From: Streptomyces sp. TLI_105
GTDB lineage: Bacteria > Actinomycetota > Actinomycetes > Streptomycetales > Streptomycetaceae
NCBI RefSeq assembly: GCF_900105415.1
Contig: NZ_FNSM01000001.1
Span: 7,324,001-7,388,000, forward strand
DNA length: 64,000 nucleotides
Reading direction: 5' to 3'
Every line of letters begins with the position of its first letter. Positions within the stretch are counted from its first letter, which is position 1. Position numbers and translations under genes: made by a program. Below the pieces are notes generated by a model. That model searched no databases. It worked only from the letters and a program-made list of their open reading frames with translations, and had not been told where the DNA came from. Below, piece by piece: positions 54,754 to 63,273 of the stretch.

Positions 54754-55773
54754 TCAGGGGCTGTCCGAACGATGGGGCGTGGGCGGCGCGGGGAGCGGCG
54801 GCACGCGCTCGGGCGGGGGCGGTGGCGCGGGTGGGGTGCCGTCGCCGAACGGCCGGCCGCCGAGCTCTTCCCGTCCGTGCGGCGAGAGCCAGTCGCGCGT
54901 GTCCGGGCCCTGGGGGATGATCCCGGTCGGATTGATGTCGTGATGGACGACGTAGTAGTGCGCCTTGATCTGTGCGAAGTCGATCGTGTCACCGAAGCCG
55001 GGCGTCTGGAACAAGTCCCGCGCGTAGGCCCACAGGGCCGGGAGTTCGGTCAGTTTCTGCCGGTTGCACTTGAAGTGGCCGTGGTAGACGGCGTCGAAGC
55101 GCGCGAGGGTCGGGAAGAGGCGGACGTCGGCCTCGGTGACGGTGTCGCCGACCAGATAGCGCCGGCCGCCGAGCCGCTGCTCCAGCCAGTCCAGCCGATC
55201 CCACAGGCGTCGGTACGCCTTGTCGTACGCCTCCTGGCTGCCGGCGAAACCGCACTGGTAGACGCCGTCGTTGACGTCCCGGTACACCTTGTCGGCCACG
55301 TCGTCGATCTCGTCGCGCCACCTCTCCGGGTAGAGGTCCGGCGCGCCCTCCCGCTGATGGGCCGCCCACTGGCTGCCCAGGTCGAGCGTGATCCGCTCGA
55401 AGTCGTTGGTGACCACTTCGCCGGTGGGGATGTCGACGATCGCGGGCACGGTGATGCCGCTCGGATAGCCCGGTTCGCGCCGGAAGAACGCCTCCTGCAG
55501 CCTTTCGATGCCGAGGACGGGATCCCGGCCGCCCGGGTCCAGGTGGAAGGACCAACTGCGCTCGTCGTGCAGGGGCCCGGCGATCCCCATCGAGAGCACG
55601 TCCTCCAGGCCCATCAGCCGCCGGACGATCGCGCTGCGGTTCGCCCAGGGGCAGGCCCGGGCGATGATCAGCCGGTAGCGTCCGGGTTCCACGGGATAGC
55701 CGTCGCGCCCGTCGGCCGTGATCCGGGTCGTGAGGTACGTGCGGTCGCGCTCGTAGGCGCCGTCACCGGTCAT
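54754..55773 (-). CDS. Xi-class GST-like glutathionyl/mycothiol-hydroquinone reductase
   Basis: The 339 residues match the ECM4/YqjG (Xi-class GST) family: thioredoxin-like half with IIARACPWANRSAIVRRLMGL (catalytic Cys in CPWA), substrate region FERITLDLGSQW, and helical half with DGVYQCGFAGSQEAYDKAY, LEQRLGGRRYLVGDTVTEADVRLFPTLARFD. Actinobacteria lack glutathione, so mycothiol is the likely thiol. A Pro-rich tail of about 35 residues is unusual. ATG 55773 has AAGG upstream. Confidence 0.9.
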   Translation of the reverse strand: MTGDGAYERDRTYLTTRITADGRDGYPVEPGRYRLIIARACPWANRSAIVRRLMGLEDVLSMGIAGPLHDERSWSFHLDPGGRDPVLGIERLQEAFFRREPGYPSGITVPAIVDIPTGEVVTNDFERITLDLGSQWAAHQREGAPDLYPERWRDEIDDVADKVYRDVNDGVYQCGFAGSQEAYDKAYRRLWDRLDWLEQRLGGRRYLVGDTVTEADVRLFPTLARFDAVYHGHFKCNRQKLTELPALWAYARDLFQTPGFGDTIDFAQIKAHYYVVHHDINPTGIIPQGPDTRDWLSPHGREELGGRPFGDGTPPAPPPPPERVPPLPAPPTPHRSDSP

Positions 55774-56405
55774 CGTTCCGAACCTTCCCCGTGTGCCTCG
55801 GGTGGGGAACCGTCGCCAGGGGCCGCGGCTCCGTCGCATGCGGGCGCGTCGCGTACCGCCCGCACCTCCTCTCGGGCTGCGGCCCGGTCCTCCGGCCCGT
55901 CGGCCACGAACTCCCACGAGGACCGCCGGAGTGCCGCGAGCCAGGAGCGTCGGGGCAGCTCGGTCGGCGAGTCGGGGGCGTGCTTCTCGACCCGGCCCCG
56001 GGGCCGACGTCCTCCGGCCCCGGGGCCGTTCGGGGTGAGCGGACGGCTGCGGCGGCCGCCGTACGGTCTCCATGAGGGGCTTTCCGATCGGCCATGCACG
56101 GGCGAGTACCCGCGCCGGCCCGTGCTACGCCCGCCTCGATGCGCGAGACGACGCGAGACGACCGGTCGCGGACCGAGCGGCCGCCCCGCCACGGCCGCGA
56201 GGGCCTCAGGCCGCTTCGGCCGTGGCGGGGAACCCCGCCCCGGACACCGGGAGAAGTCCGCTCAGGGGGCGCGAGCCGCTCGTCGACCGTTGCTCGACCG
56301 TGCGATGACGAAGACGGCCATCGTCCTCCACGCACGGACCGGCGCCCGCCCCTGTCCTCCCGGCGTCGCCCGACTCCGGCCGCCTCACCGGAGAGATCGT
56401 CGACG
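55774..56405. other. 632-bp region without an intact gene
   Basis: Apart from a YihY-like fragment (55875-55982) nothing is recognised. It lies upstream of the GST-like gene and downstream of the GlxA-type regulator on the same strand. Confidence 0.4.
55875..55982 (-). pseudogene. YihY/BrkB-type membrane protein, N-terminal fragment
   Basis: About 36 codons read HAPDSPTELPRRSWLAALRR then SSWEFVADGPEDRAAA, matching the conserved stretch just before the first TM helix of YihY/BrkB proteins (SPT-LP-RSW ... EF--D---D-AAAL). The membrane part is absent. The match is short. Confidence 0.4.
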
Positions 56406-57476
56406 TCACGGGCGGGAGGCCCCTGCCCCGACAGCGCCGACCTCGTCACCCTCACCGGCGCCGTCGCCGCCGAAGGCACGGCGGTAGGCGGTGGGGGAGA
56501 TGCCGAACGCGGTCCTCATGTGGACGCGCAGGGAGTTCCCGGAACCGAGCCCGGCACGGTGCGCCACCAGGTCGATCGGAAGATCGGTCGTCTCCAGGAG
56601 CTGCTTGGCGAGTTCGAGCCGCTGCGCCGTGAGCCATTGCACGGGCGTCATGCCGACCTCGTCGCGGAACCGGCGGGTGAAGGAGCGCAGACTCATCCGG
56701 GCGTGTTCGGCGAGCCGGGCCAGCGTGAGCGGTTCCGCGAGGTGTTCGAGGGCCCAGGCGCGGGTGGCGGTGGTACTGGCCAGGGTGGGCTCGGGGACCG
56801 GGCGGTCGATGAACTGGGCCTGCCCGCCGTCTCGCCAGGGCGGTACGACGCACATGCGGGCGGCGCGGTTGGCGGCAGCGGCGCCGTGGTCGCGGCGGAT
56901 CATGTGCAGGCACAGGTCGACGCCGGCGGCCACGCCCGCGGAGGTGAGCACGTCGCCGTCGTCGACGAACAGCACCTCCTCGTCGAGCTTGACCTCGGGG
57001 AAGGCCCGGCGGAACTCCGGGGCCAGGTTCCAGTGGGTGGTGGCCGGCCGGCCGTCGAGGAGACCGGCGGCGGCGAGCACGTACGACCCGGAGCAGATCG
57101 ACACCAGTCGGGTGCCCGGCCTGATCCCGGCGATGGCGGCGCCGACCTCGGGCGGCAGCGGGCCTCCGCGGCTCAGCTCGGGCATGGCGTGCGTGGGCGG
57201 GACGATCACGGTGTCGGCTTCGGCGAGCGCCTCCGGGCCGGCCGCGGGCTGCACGGTGAAACCGGCGTCGCTGCGGACGGGGGCGCCGTCGGCCGTACAG
57301 ACGGTGACCTCGTAGAGGGGCCTGCCCTCGGCGTCCTCCACGCTTCCGAAGACCCGGGAGGGGATGCCCAGCTCGAAGGGGGGCACGCCCGGGAGGGCGA
57401 GCACGGCGATGCGGTGCGGCCCCACCCGCTCTTCCGTCCGCTCGTCCCCTCCGGCCGTTTCCGGGATCTCGCTCAT
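56406..57476 (-). CDS. GlxA-type regulator (DJ-1/PfpI plus AraC HTH)
   Basis: The 356 residues comprise a DJ-1/PfpI-like domain (about 20-185, IAVLALPGVPPFELGIPSRVF, nucleophile-elbow-like ICSGSYVLAAAGLLDGRPATTHW) and two AraC helix-turn-helix motifs (about 235-335, RLAEHARMSLRSFTRRFRDEVGMTP, VAHRAGLGSGNSLRVHM). Such regulators often activate a divergent enzyme gene; the quinone oxidoreductase gene starts 129 bases away on the other strand. Confidence 0.92.
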   Translation of the reverse strand: MSEIPETAGGDERTEERVGPHRIAVLALPGVPPFELGIPSRVFGSVEDAEGRPLYEVTVCTADGAPVRSDAGFTVQPAAGPEALAEADTVIVPPTHAMPELSRGGPLPPEVGAAIAGIRPGTRLVSICSGSYVLAAAGLLDGRPATTHWNLAPEFRRAFPEVKLDEEVLFVDDGDVLTSAGVAAGVDLCLHMIRRDHGAAAANRAARMCVVPPWRDGGQAQFIDRPVPEPTLASTTATRAWALEHLAEPLTLARLAEHARMSLRSFTRRFRDEVGMTPVQWLTAQRLELAKQLLETTDLPIDLVAHRAGLGSGNSLRVHMRTAFGISPTAYRRAFGGDGAGEGDEVGAVGAGASRP

Positions 57477-57605
57477 GGCCAGATCCTGTCACATAGTGGC
57501 TAGGAGGCCAATACCTCGCCGGGGCCGCATGACCGATCGTGGAGCGGTCGCCGCCGGAAGGGATCCGGCGGCATCCCGATGAGAGACGGAAGCGAGGCGT
57601 ACGAC

Positions 57606-58529
57606 ATGCGTGCGGTGGTCGTGGAGCAGTGGGGCGGACCCGAGAACCTGGTCGAGCGCGAGGTGGAGCGCCCCGAGCCGGGCCTGAACGAGGTCCTGGT
57701 GCGGGTGCACGCGGCCGGGGTGAATCCGGTGGACTGGAAGACCCGCGCGAGCGGCGCCCTCATCGGATGGGGCGACGTGCCCGTCCTCGGCTGGGACGTG
57801 TCCGGCACGGTCGAGGCCGTCGGCCCCGGCGTGGGGATCTTCCGCCCCGGCGACGAGGTCTTCGGGATGCCGCTGTTCCCGCGCCAGGCGGGCGGGTACG
57901 CCGAGTACGTGGTGGCACCGGCGCGCCATCTCGCGCCGAAGCCGTCCTCCCTGACGCACGTGGAGGCGGCGGCGCTGCCGCTCGCCGCCCTGACCGCCTG
58001 GCAGGCTCTCGTCGACGCGGCGGACGTCCGCCCCGGCGAGCGCGTACTGGTGCATGCCGCGGCCGGAGGGGTCGGGCACCTGGCCGTCCAGATCGCCAAG
58101 GCCCGGGGCGCGTACGTCGTCGGCACCGCGAGCGCGGCCAAGCACGACCTGGTGCGAGAGCTGGGCGCCGACGAGGTGGTCGACTACCGTGCGGCCCGCT
58201 TCGAGGACGTCGTCTCCGACATCGACGTCGTGCTGGACGGTCTCGGAGGAGAGACGGCCGAGCGCTCCCTGAAGGTGCTCCGTGACGGCGGCAGGCTCAT
58301 CACGCTGCCGGGCCCGGACGACGTGCCCGCCGCCCAGGACGGTGTACTGGCGGCGTGGGTCCTGGTCGAACCCGATCACCTCGGCCTGCGCGAGATCGCG
58401 GCCCTGGTGGAGCGCGGCGCGCTGAGGCCGGTGGTCGACACCGTGCTGCCGCTCGCCGAGGCCGCGGAGGCCCACGCGATCGGTGAGCTGGGCCGCACGA
58501 CGGGCAAGATCGTCCTGACGGTCGCCTGA
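57606..58529 (+). CDS. NADP-dependent quinone oxidoreductase-like (MDR family)
   Basis: The 307 residues form a zinc-free medium-chain dehydrogenase: MRAVVVEQWGGPENL, HAAGVNPVDWKTRASG, GWDVSGTVEAVGPGV, Rossmann segment VLVHAAAGGVGHLAVQIAK and C-terminal AHAIGELGRTTGKIVLTV. ATG 57606 is preferred over ATG 57579 because it matches the family start and has GAGG upstream. It is divergent from the GlxA-type regulator, the likely controller. Confidence 0.9.
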   Translation: MRAVVVEQWGGPENLVEREVERPEPGLNEVLVRVHAAGVNPVDWKTRASGALIGWGDVPVLGWDVSGTVEAVGPGVGIFRPGDEVFGMPLFPRQAGGYAEYVVAPARHLAPKPSSLTHVEAAALPLAALTAWQALVDAADVRPGERVLVHAAAGGVGHLAVQIAKARGAYVVGTASAAKHDLVRELGADEVVDYRAARFEDVVSDIDVVLDGLGGETAERSLKVLRDGGRLITLPGPDDVPAAQDGVLAAWVLVEPDHLGLREIAALVERGALRPVVDTVLPLAEAAEAHAIGELGRTTGKIVLTVA

Positions 58530-58976
58530 CTCCGTCCCACCGCCCGCCGCCCGGGCCGGGCGCCCGCCCCGCCCGAGGCGGACGAGGCGCCCGACTCCGG
58601 CCCCCGTGCTCTTGCGCTCGGCCTGCCGCGGCCGATGGTCTCCTTCGGCCAGGAGGGCGCGTTCGCCCCGAAGGGCCGGCACCGGAGACTCTCCTACGGG
58701 CCCGTCGTCGCGGGCCGGGTTCTGGCCGCGACCGTCTTCGCCGGCGTGACCCGGACCGTCAGCCGCGTCGTCGAGTCCCTCGGCGGCTCCAAGCGCTCCG
58801 CGGAGACGCCCTTCGGCGCCCCGCTGTTCCGGCCGGCGACGCTGGGCTTCGCCGCCGGCCGGCCGGCGGAGCGCAGGGCTCCGGCGCGGTAGCCGCGGGA
58901 GTCCGAACCGACCGGGCCCCGTGCGCCGTTTCCGGCGTACGGGGCCCGGGGCGTTCGGGGCACGGGCTTCTGGTGC
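58530..58976. other. region after the oxidoreductase
   Basis: A frame at 58635-58892 (85 codons, GPVVAGRVLAATVFAGVTRT) is open but unrecognised and has no ribosome site. It contains the terminator at 58912-58949. Confidence 0.35.
58912..58949. terminator. terminator hairpin
   Basis: CCGGGCCCCGT...ACGGGGCCCGG with an inner GCCG/CGGC pair forms a long stem. It lies 28 bases past the ferredoxin stop on the minus strand and ends the P450-ferredoxin operon. Confidence 0.65.
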
Positions 58977-59198
58977 CTAGGAGCCGTCGGATTCCGGCTC
59001 GTGGAGGGTGATCGCCCCGGAGGGGCAGACGCCGACGGCCATCCGTGCGGCCGCGCGGTGGGCGGCGGGCGGCTCGGCGTGCAGCAGGAGCACGAGGCCG
59101 TCGTCCGGGTCCTGGTCGAAGACGTCGGGGGCGGTCATGGCGCACATGCCGGCGCCGATGCAGCGCGCACGGTCGGCGGTCAGCCGGGGGGTGCTCAC
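58977..59198 (-). CDS. 3Fe-4S ferredoxin partner of the P450
   Basis: The 73 residues have CIGAGMC near residue 13 and CPSGAI near the C-terminus: three cluster Cys, as in the 3Fe-4S ferredoxins that serve actinobacterial P450s. GTG 59198 overlaps the P450 stop by 4 bases, so the two are made together. No ferredoxin reductase is nearby. Confidence 0.92.
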   Translation of the reverse strand: MSTPRLTADRARCIGAGMCAMTAPDVFDQDPDDGLVLLLHAEPPAAHRAAARMAVGVCPSGAITLHEPESDGS

Positions 59199-60388
59199 TT
59201 CGCGTCCCAGGTGACGGGGAGGCTCTTCACCCCGAAGATGTCGGCGCTCTCCGGGCGCAGGGCGACCTCCTCGGCCGGCACCGCCAGGCGCAGCGTGGGG
59301 AAGCGGTCGATCAGCGCGCGGAACGCGACCCGCATCTCGACGCGGGCCAGTTGCTGGCCCAGGCACTGGTGGATGCCGTGACTGAACGCCAGGTGTCCGG
59401 TGGCCTGCCTGCTCAGGTCGAGCGTGTGGGGGTCGGTGAAGCGGTCGGGGTCGCGGTTGGCGGTGTTGTACGAGAGCAGGACCGTCGTGCCGGCCTTGAT
59501 GGTCCGGCCGCCCAGCTCGACGTCCTCCAGCGCCGTCCTGTGGAACGTCTTCGCGACGCTCAGATACCGCAGGAGTTCCTCCACGGCCCCGTCGGTGAGT
59601 GCGGGGTCGGCGCGCAGCGCCGCGAGTTGCTCCGGGTTCTGCAGCAGCGCGAAGGTGCCGAGGGACAGCATGTTCGCGGTGGTGTCGAATCCGGCTGCCA
59701 GGAGGATGAGGCTGATGCCCTTAAGTTCCTCGTCGGTCAGGTCGCTGTCGGTGAGTTCGCTGAGGACGTCGTCGGTGGGGGCGGCGCGCTTGGCGGCCAC
59801 CAACTGTGCGAGGTACTCCTGGGTCGCGGTGTAGGCCGCGATCAGTTCCTCGTCGCTGACCTCCCCGCCCATGAACGCGTCGATCTGCTCCTGGAAGGAG
59901 GCCCGGTCCTCGTAGGGCACGCCCAGGATCTCGCAGATCACGATGGTGGGGATGGGCTTGGCGAACGCGGTCACCAGATCCGCCGTCGGCCCGGCCTCCT
60001 CCATGGCGTCCAGGCAGTCGGCGGTGATCTGCTCGATCCGCTCGGTGAGCATCCGCATTCGCCGCACGGTGAACTTGCCGACCAGGGGCTTGCGGTAGCG
60101 GCTGTGCTCGGGCTCGTCCATGAGGAGGAACTCGCCGGGCGGCGCCGGAGGGAGCTGGAAGTCGACGACGTTCATGAGGTCCTTGCGCGAGCTGAACCTC
60201 GGGTCGGCCAGGACCGAACGCACCATGTCGTACCCGGTGATCAGCCAGCCGGGCTTCCCGCCGGGGTGGGTGTAGGCGCTGATGGGTCCGTGCCGGCGGG
60301 CGTCGAGCAGCTCGGCCGGGGGGTCGAAGGGGCAGCCGGTCCGACGCTCCGTCGGCAGTGCCGTGACGGTGTGGAGGGAGTCGCTCAT
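59195..60388 (-). CDS. cytochrome P450
   Basis: This 397-residue soluble P450 has I-helix LLAAGFDTTANML, K-helix EELLRYLS (ExxR), and heme loop LAFSHGIHQCLGQQLARVEM with the thiolate Cys. The general look (GCPFDPP near the N-terminus, KPGWLITGYDMVRSVLADPRFSS) fits the CYP105-like group, whose members oxidise xenobiotics or macrolide-type substrates. The substrate is unknown. Confidence 0.94.
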   Translation of the reverse strand: MSDSLHTVTALPTERRTGCPFDPPAELLDARRHGPISAYTHPGGKPGWLITGYDMVRSVLADPRFSSRKDLMNVVDFQLPPAPPGEFLLMDEPEHSRYRKPLVGKFTVRRMRMLTERIEQITADCLDAMEEAGPTADLVTAFAKPIPTIVICEILGVPYEDRASFQEQIDAFMGGEVSDEELIAAYTATQEYLAQLVAAKRAAPTDDVLSELTDSDLTDEELKGISLILLAAGFDTTANMLSLGTFALLQNPEQLAALRADPALTDGAVEELLRYLSVAKTFHRTALEDVELGGRTIKAGTTVLLSYNTANRDPDRFTDPHTLDLSRQATGHLAFSHGIHQCLGQQLARVEMRVAFRALIDRFPTLRLAVPAEEVALRPESADIFGVKSLPVTWDAK

Positions 60389-60563
60389 GGTCCGTCCTCG
60401 TTTCGCGATATGACGTGTTCGAAGCTGACTGAAAGCTACGTTGCATTCACGATGTCGTCAATCAACTGAAGGCGTATTCCCAGGTAGATGACAGCAAATT
60501 GATGCAATGACAGTGAAGCTGAATGCAACGACGCGTTGCAATGAATGATGGCGAAGGCAATGT

Positions 60564-61073
60564 GTGGGGCATGCCGGGAGGACGGACGGCCCGGCCGGGC
60601 GCGAAGAACTCGGCACCGGCGCACGACACGAGCTGACGCCCGTCACCGGACTCGCCGCGCTCGCGGACGCCTCCCGCCTGGAGCGGCTGCACGGCGTCAC
60701 CCGCCTGACCAGCCTCGGTGCGCCCGCCGACGAGGTCGTCCAGCGGGTACGGCAGGAGCTGGTCGACATACTGGACCTCGAGGCGTGCCGCTTCGTGTAC
60801 GGAGGGACCACCGGCGGGTCGGCGCGCCTCGAGCCGGACGGGAGCGTGACGGTGCCGGGCTGGATCCGGGACCTCGAACGGCAGGGATGGCCGTACGAGG
60901 AGATCGAGCTGCCCGCCGTCGTCCGCGGACGTTCCCGGGGCCGTTACGTGATGACCCCCGCGCCCGGGTCCGTACGGCCGCCCTTGGAGGCGAGGCTGGT
61001 CGCCGTCGACCTGGCGGTCCAGGCGGCGGCCGCGCTCGACGACGCCCCGGTCGGCGCGGTCCGGGGACGGTGA
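60564..61073 (+). CDS. GAF-like hypothetical protein
   Basis: The 169 residues from GTG 60564 include DASRLERLHGVTRLTSLGAPADEVVQRVRQELVDIL, DLEACRFVYGG, GSVTVPGWIRDLERQGWP and EARLVAVDLAVQAAAAL. This looks like a GAF-type sensor domain of the kind found in DUF4118/KdpD-like proteins. As it lies just upstream of kdp on the same strand, a regulatory link to potassium uptake is possible. The family call is tentative. Confidence 0.55.
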   Translation: MGHAGRTDGPAGREELGTGARHELTPVTGLAALADASRLERLHGVTRLTSLGAPADEVVQRVRQELVDILDLEACRFVYGGTTGGSARLEPDGSVTVPGWIRDLERQGWPYEEIELPAVVRGRSRGRYVMTPAPGSVRPPLEARLVAVDLAVQAAAALDDAPVGAVRGR

Positions 61074-61430
61074 ACACCGAGCGGGCCGTCTCCTGCTCGA
61101 CGCGCGGCTCGATCCGTACCCGGGCGCCGTCGGACTCCGGAGGCGGGACGAACCGTGGCTGCACGGCAGGGGCGCCAGAGCCCCGGCCGGGCGAATCCCG
61201 GGAGCCTCGGCGTGGTTCCCGGGCGACTTCGCTGGAGGGCCGGCCGGCCCGCGAGGCATTCCGGGGGGAAACGGGGCGAGTCCTCGCCGAGGGGGCGTGA
61301 AGCCGTAGGAGAGGCGTCAAGAGCACGTCAGGGAGCGTAAGAGGGGCGTCAACGAGAGCGGTCTCGTGGCCGAAAGGCTGTTTCCTCGTCTGGTCCGAGT
61401 ATCCGTTCTTCTTCCTTTCGGGAGCTCACG
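61074..61430. promoter_or_regulatory. kdp promoter region with phased repeats
   Basis: No gene. CGTCA-type repeats at 61304, 61315, 61326, 61336 and 61347 (spacing 11, 11, 10, 11) form a regulatory array about 80 bases before the first short coding frame. GGGAG before ATG 61431 is the ribosome site. Confidence 0.55.
61304..61351. repeat. helically phased direct repeats (KdpE-type operator candidate)
   Basis: The five half-sites read CGTAG, CGTCA, CGTCA, CGTAA, CGTCA. The spacing of 10-11 bases puts all on one DNA face, as for OmpR/PhoB-family regulators such as KdpE or PhoP. Confidence 0.5.
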
Positions 61431-61514
61431 ATGGCCGACGTGGCCTTCGTCGTCACCACGATCGCGGTCTTCGCGCTGGTGGCCTTCATCGCCAAGGGGG
61501 TGGCCAAGCTGTGA
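61431..61514 (+). CDS. 27-residue single-TM peptide upstream of kdpF
   Basis: MADVAFVVTTIAVFALVAFI plus AKGVAKL forms one TM helix with a Lys-rich end. The ribosome site GGGAG lies 6-7 bases upstream, and its stop overlaps the kdpF GTG by 4 bases (GTGA), so it is translated and coupled to kdp. It is too short for ordinary gene finders. Confidence 0.65.
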   Translation: MADVAFVVTTIAVFALVAFIAKGVAKL

Positions 61515-61600
61515 GTGCCGAGAACATCGTCGGCCTGCTGGTCGCTGCCGCCCTGCTGGGCTATCTCGTCCTCGCCCTCGTCAAGCCGGAGAGGTTCTGA
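61511..61600 (+). CDS. kdpF: KdpF small subunit
   Basis: The 29 residues, GTG start: SAENIVGLLVAAALLGYLVL then ALVKPERF. One TM helix and the end LVKPERF are the KdpF signature. It stabilises the KdpFABC complex in the membrane. The stop lies 8 bases before kdpA. Confidence 0.9.
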   Translation: MSAENIVGLLVAAALLGYLVLALVKPERF

Positions 61601-61608
61601 GTACGGCC

Positions 61609-63273
61609 ATGAGTCCCGTTTTCGCTGGGGCACTCCAGCTTCTCGCGCTGCTGGTCGCGCTCGGTCTGTCGTACCGGCCGCTGGGTGACCGCATGGCGCG
61701 CGTCTACTCCTCGGAGAAGCACTACAAGCCCGAGAAGTGGATCTACAAGGCGATCGGCGCCAACCCGAGCGTCGAGATGCGCTGGCCGGCGTACCTGCGC
61801 GGGGTGCTGGCCTTCTCCGCGGTGAGTGTGCTGTTCCTGTATCTGCTGCAGCGGGCCCAGGGCTCGCTGCCGGGTTCGCTGGGCTTCGTGTCGATCGACC
61901 CCGATCAGGCGTTCAACACGGCCGCGTCCTTCGTGGCGAACACGAACTGGCAGTCGTACTACGGCGAGCAGGCCATGGGCCATGTCGTGCAGACCGGCGG
62001 CCTGGCCGTGCAGAACTTCGTGTCCGCGGCGGTCGGCATGGCGGTCGCGGTCGCTCTGGTGCGCGGCTTCGCCCGGTCCCGTACCGGTGAGCTGGGGAAC
62101 TTCTGGGCCGATCTGGTGCGCGGAGTCGTACGCGTCCTCCTTCCGATCTCGGTGATCGGCGCTCTCGTCCTGGTGGCGTGCGGCGCGATCCAGAACTTCT
62201 CCGGGATCCACGAGGTCGGGCAGTTCGCGGGCGGTGCGCAGCAGTGGAACGGCGGGGCGGTGGCCTCCCAGGAGGTCATCAAGGAGCTGGGCACGAACGG
62301 CGGCGGGTACTTCAACGCCAACTCGGCCCACCCCTTCGAGAACCCCAACGGCCTGTCCAACCTGTTCGAGGTCTACCTGATCCTCGTCATTCCCCTCGCG
62401 CTGACGCGGACCTTCGGCCGGATGGTCGGATCCCTGAAGCAGGGGTACGCGATCCTCGGCACGATGGCCGCGATCTGGCTCTGCTTCACCGCGCTGATGA
62501 TGGGGACCGAGTTCGCGGGCAGGGGCCCGGCGTTCGAGCTCGCCGGCGGCGCGATGGAGGGCAAGGAGGCCCGCTTCGGCATCGGCGCCTCCGCGATCTT
62601 CTCGGTCGCCACCACGCTGACGTCGACCGGCGCCGTCAACTCCTTCCACTCGTCGAACACCGGGTTCGGAGGCGGCATCGACCTGCTGGGCATGCAGCTC
62701 GGCGAGATCGCGCCCGGCGGTGTGGGATCCGGCCTGTACGGCATGCTGATCATGGCGGTCATCGCGGTGTTCATCGCCGGTCTGATGGTCGGCCGCACAC
62801 CGGAGTACCTGGGCAGGAAGATCGGCATCCGCGAGATCAAGTTCGCGGCCTGCTACCTCCTCGTCACCCCCGCGCTCGTACTGGGCTTCACGGCGGCCTC
62901 GTTCGTCCTGGAGACCCCGTCCCACTCGATGACGAACTCCGGCGCGCACGGCTTCTCCGAGATCCTCTACGCCTACACCTCGGGCGCCAACAACAACGGC
63001 TCCGCGTTCGCGGGCCTGAACGCCGACACCCAGTGGTTCAACTCGACCATCGGCATCGCGATGCTCCTCGGCCGGTTCCTGCCGATGGTGTTCGTCCTCG
63101 CGCTGGCCGGTTCGCTGGCCGAGCAGACGCCCGTACCGGAGACGGCGGGCACCCTGCGGACCGAGAAGCCACTGTTCGCCGGCCTCCTGGTCGGCACGAT
63201 CATGATCATCACCGGTCTCACCTACTTCCCGGCCCTGGCCCTCGGCCCGCTCGCCGAAGGGCTCGCGGCATGA
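61609..63273 (+). CDS. kdpA: potassium-transporting ATPase subunit A
   Basis: The 554 residues (E. coli KdpA 557) form the channel-like subunit with four pore-loop repeats. Selectivity-filter-like segments are visible as [35 protein letters not shown] and [13 protein letters not shown]. It binds K+ and passes it to KdpB. ATG 61609. The stop overlaps the kdpB ATG by 4 bases. Confidence 0.96.
   Translation: MSPVFAGALQLLALLVALGLSYRPLGDRMARVYSSEKHYKPEKWIYKAIGANPSVEMRWPAYLRGVLAFSAVSVLFLYLLQRAQGSLPGSLGFVSIDPDQAFNTAASFVANTNWQSYYGEQAMGHVVQTGGLAVQNFVSAAVGMAVAVALVRGFARSRTGELGNFWADLVRGVVRVLLPISVIGALVLVACGAIQNFSGIHEVGQFAGGAQQWNGGAVASQEVIKELGTNGGGYFNANSAHPFENPNGLSNLFEVYLILVIPLALTRTFGRMVGSLKQGYAILGTMAAIWLCFTALMMGTEFAGRGPAFELAGGAMEGKEARFGIGASAIFSVATTLTSTGAVNSFHSSNTGFGGGIDLLGMQLGEIAPGGVGSGLYGMLIMAVIAVFIAGLMVGRTPEYLGRKIGIREIKFAACYLLVTPALVLGFTAASFVLETPSHSMTNSGAHGFSEILYAYTSGANNNGSAFAGLNADTQWFNSTIGIAMLLGRFLPMVFVLALAGSLAEQTPVPETAGTLRTEKPLFAGLLVGTIMIITGLTYFPALALGPLAEGLAA

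Noticed and set aside
58635..58892. 85-codon plus-strand gene
   Set aside because: No ribosome site, no recognisable domain and irregular codon use; left as part of the intergenic description.
58977..60388. P450 and ferredoxin as part of a biosynthetic gene cluster
   Set aside because: No synthase, ligase or tailoring genes flank them; the neighbours are an oxidoreductase with its regulator and kdp.
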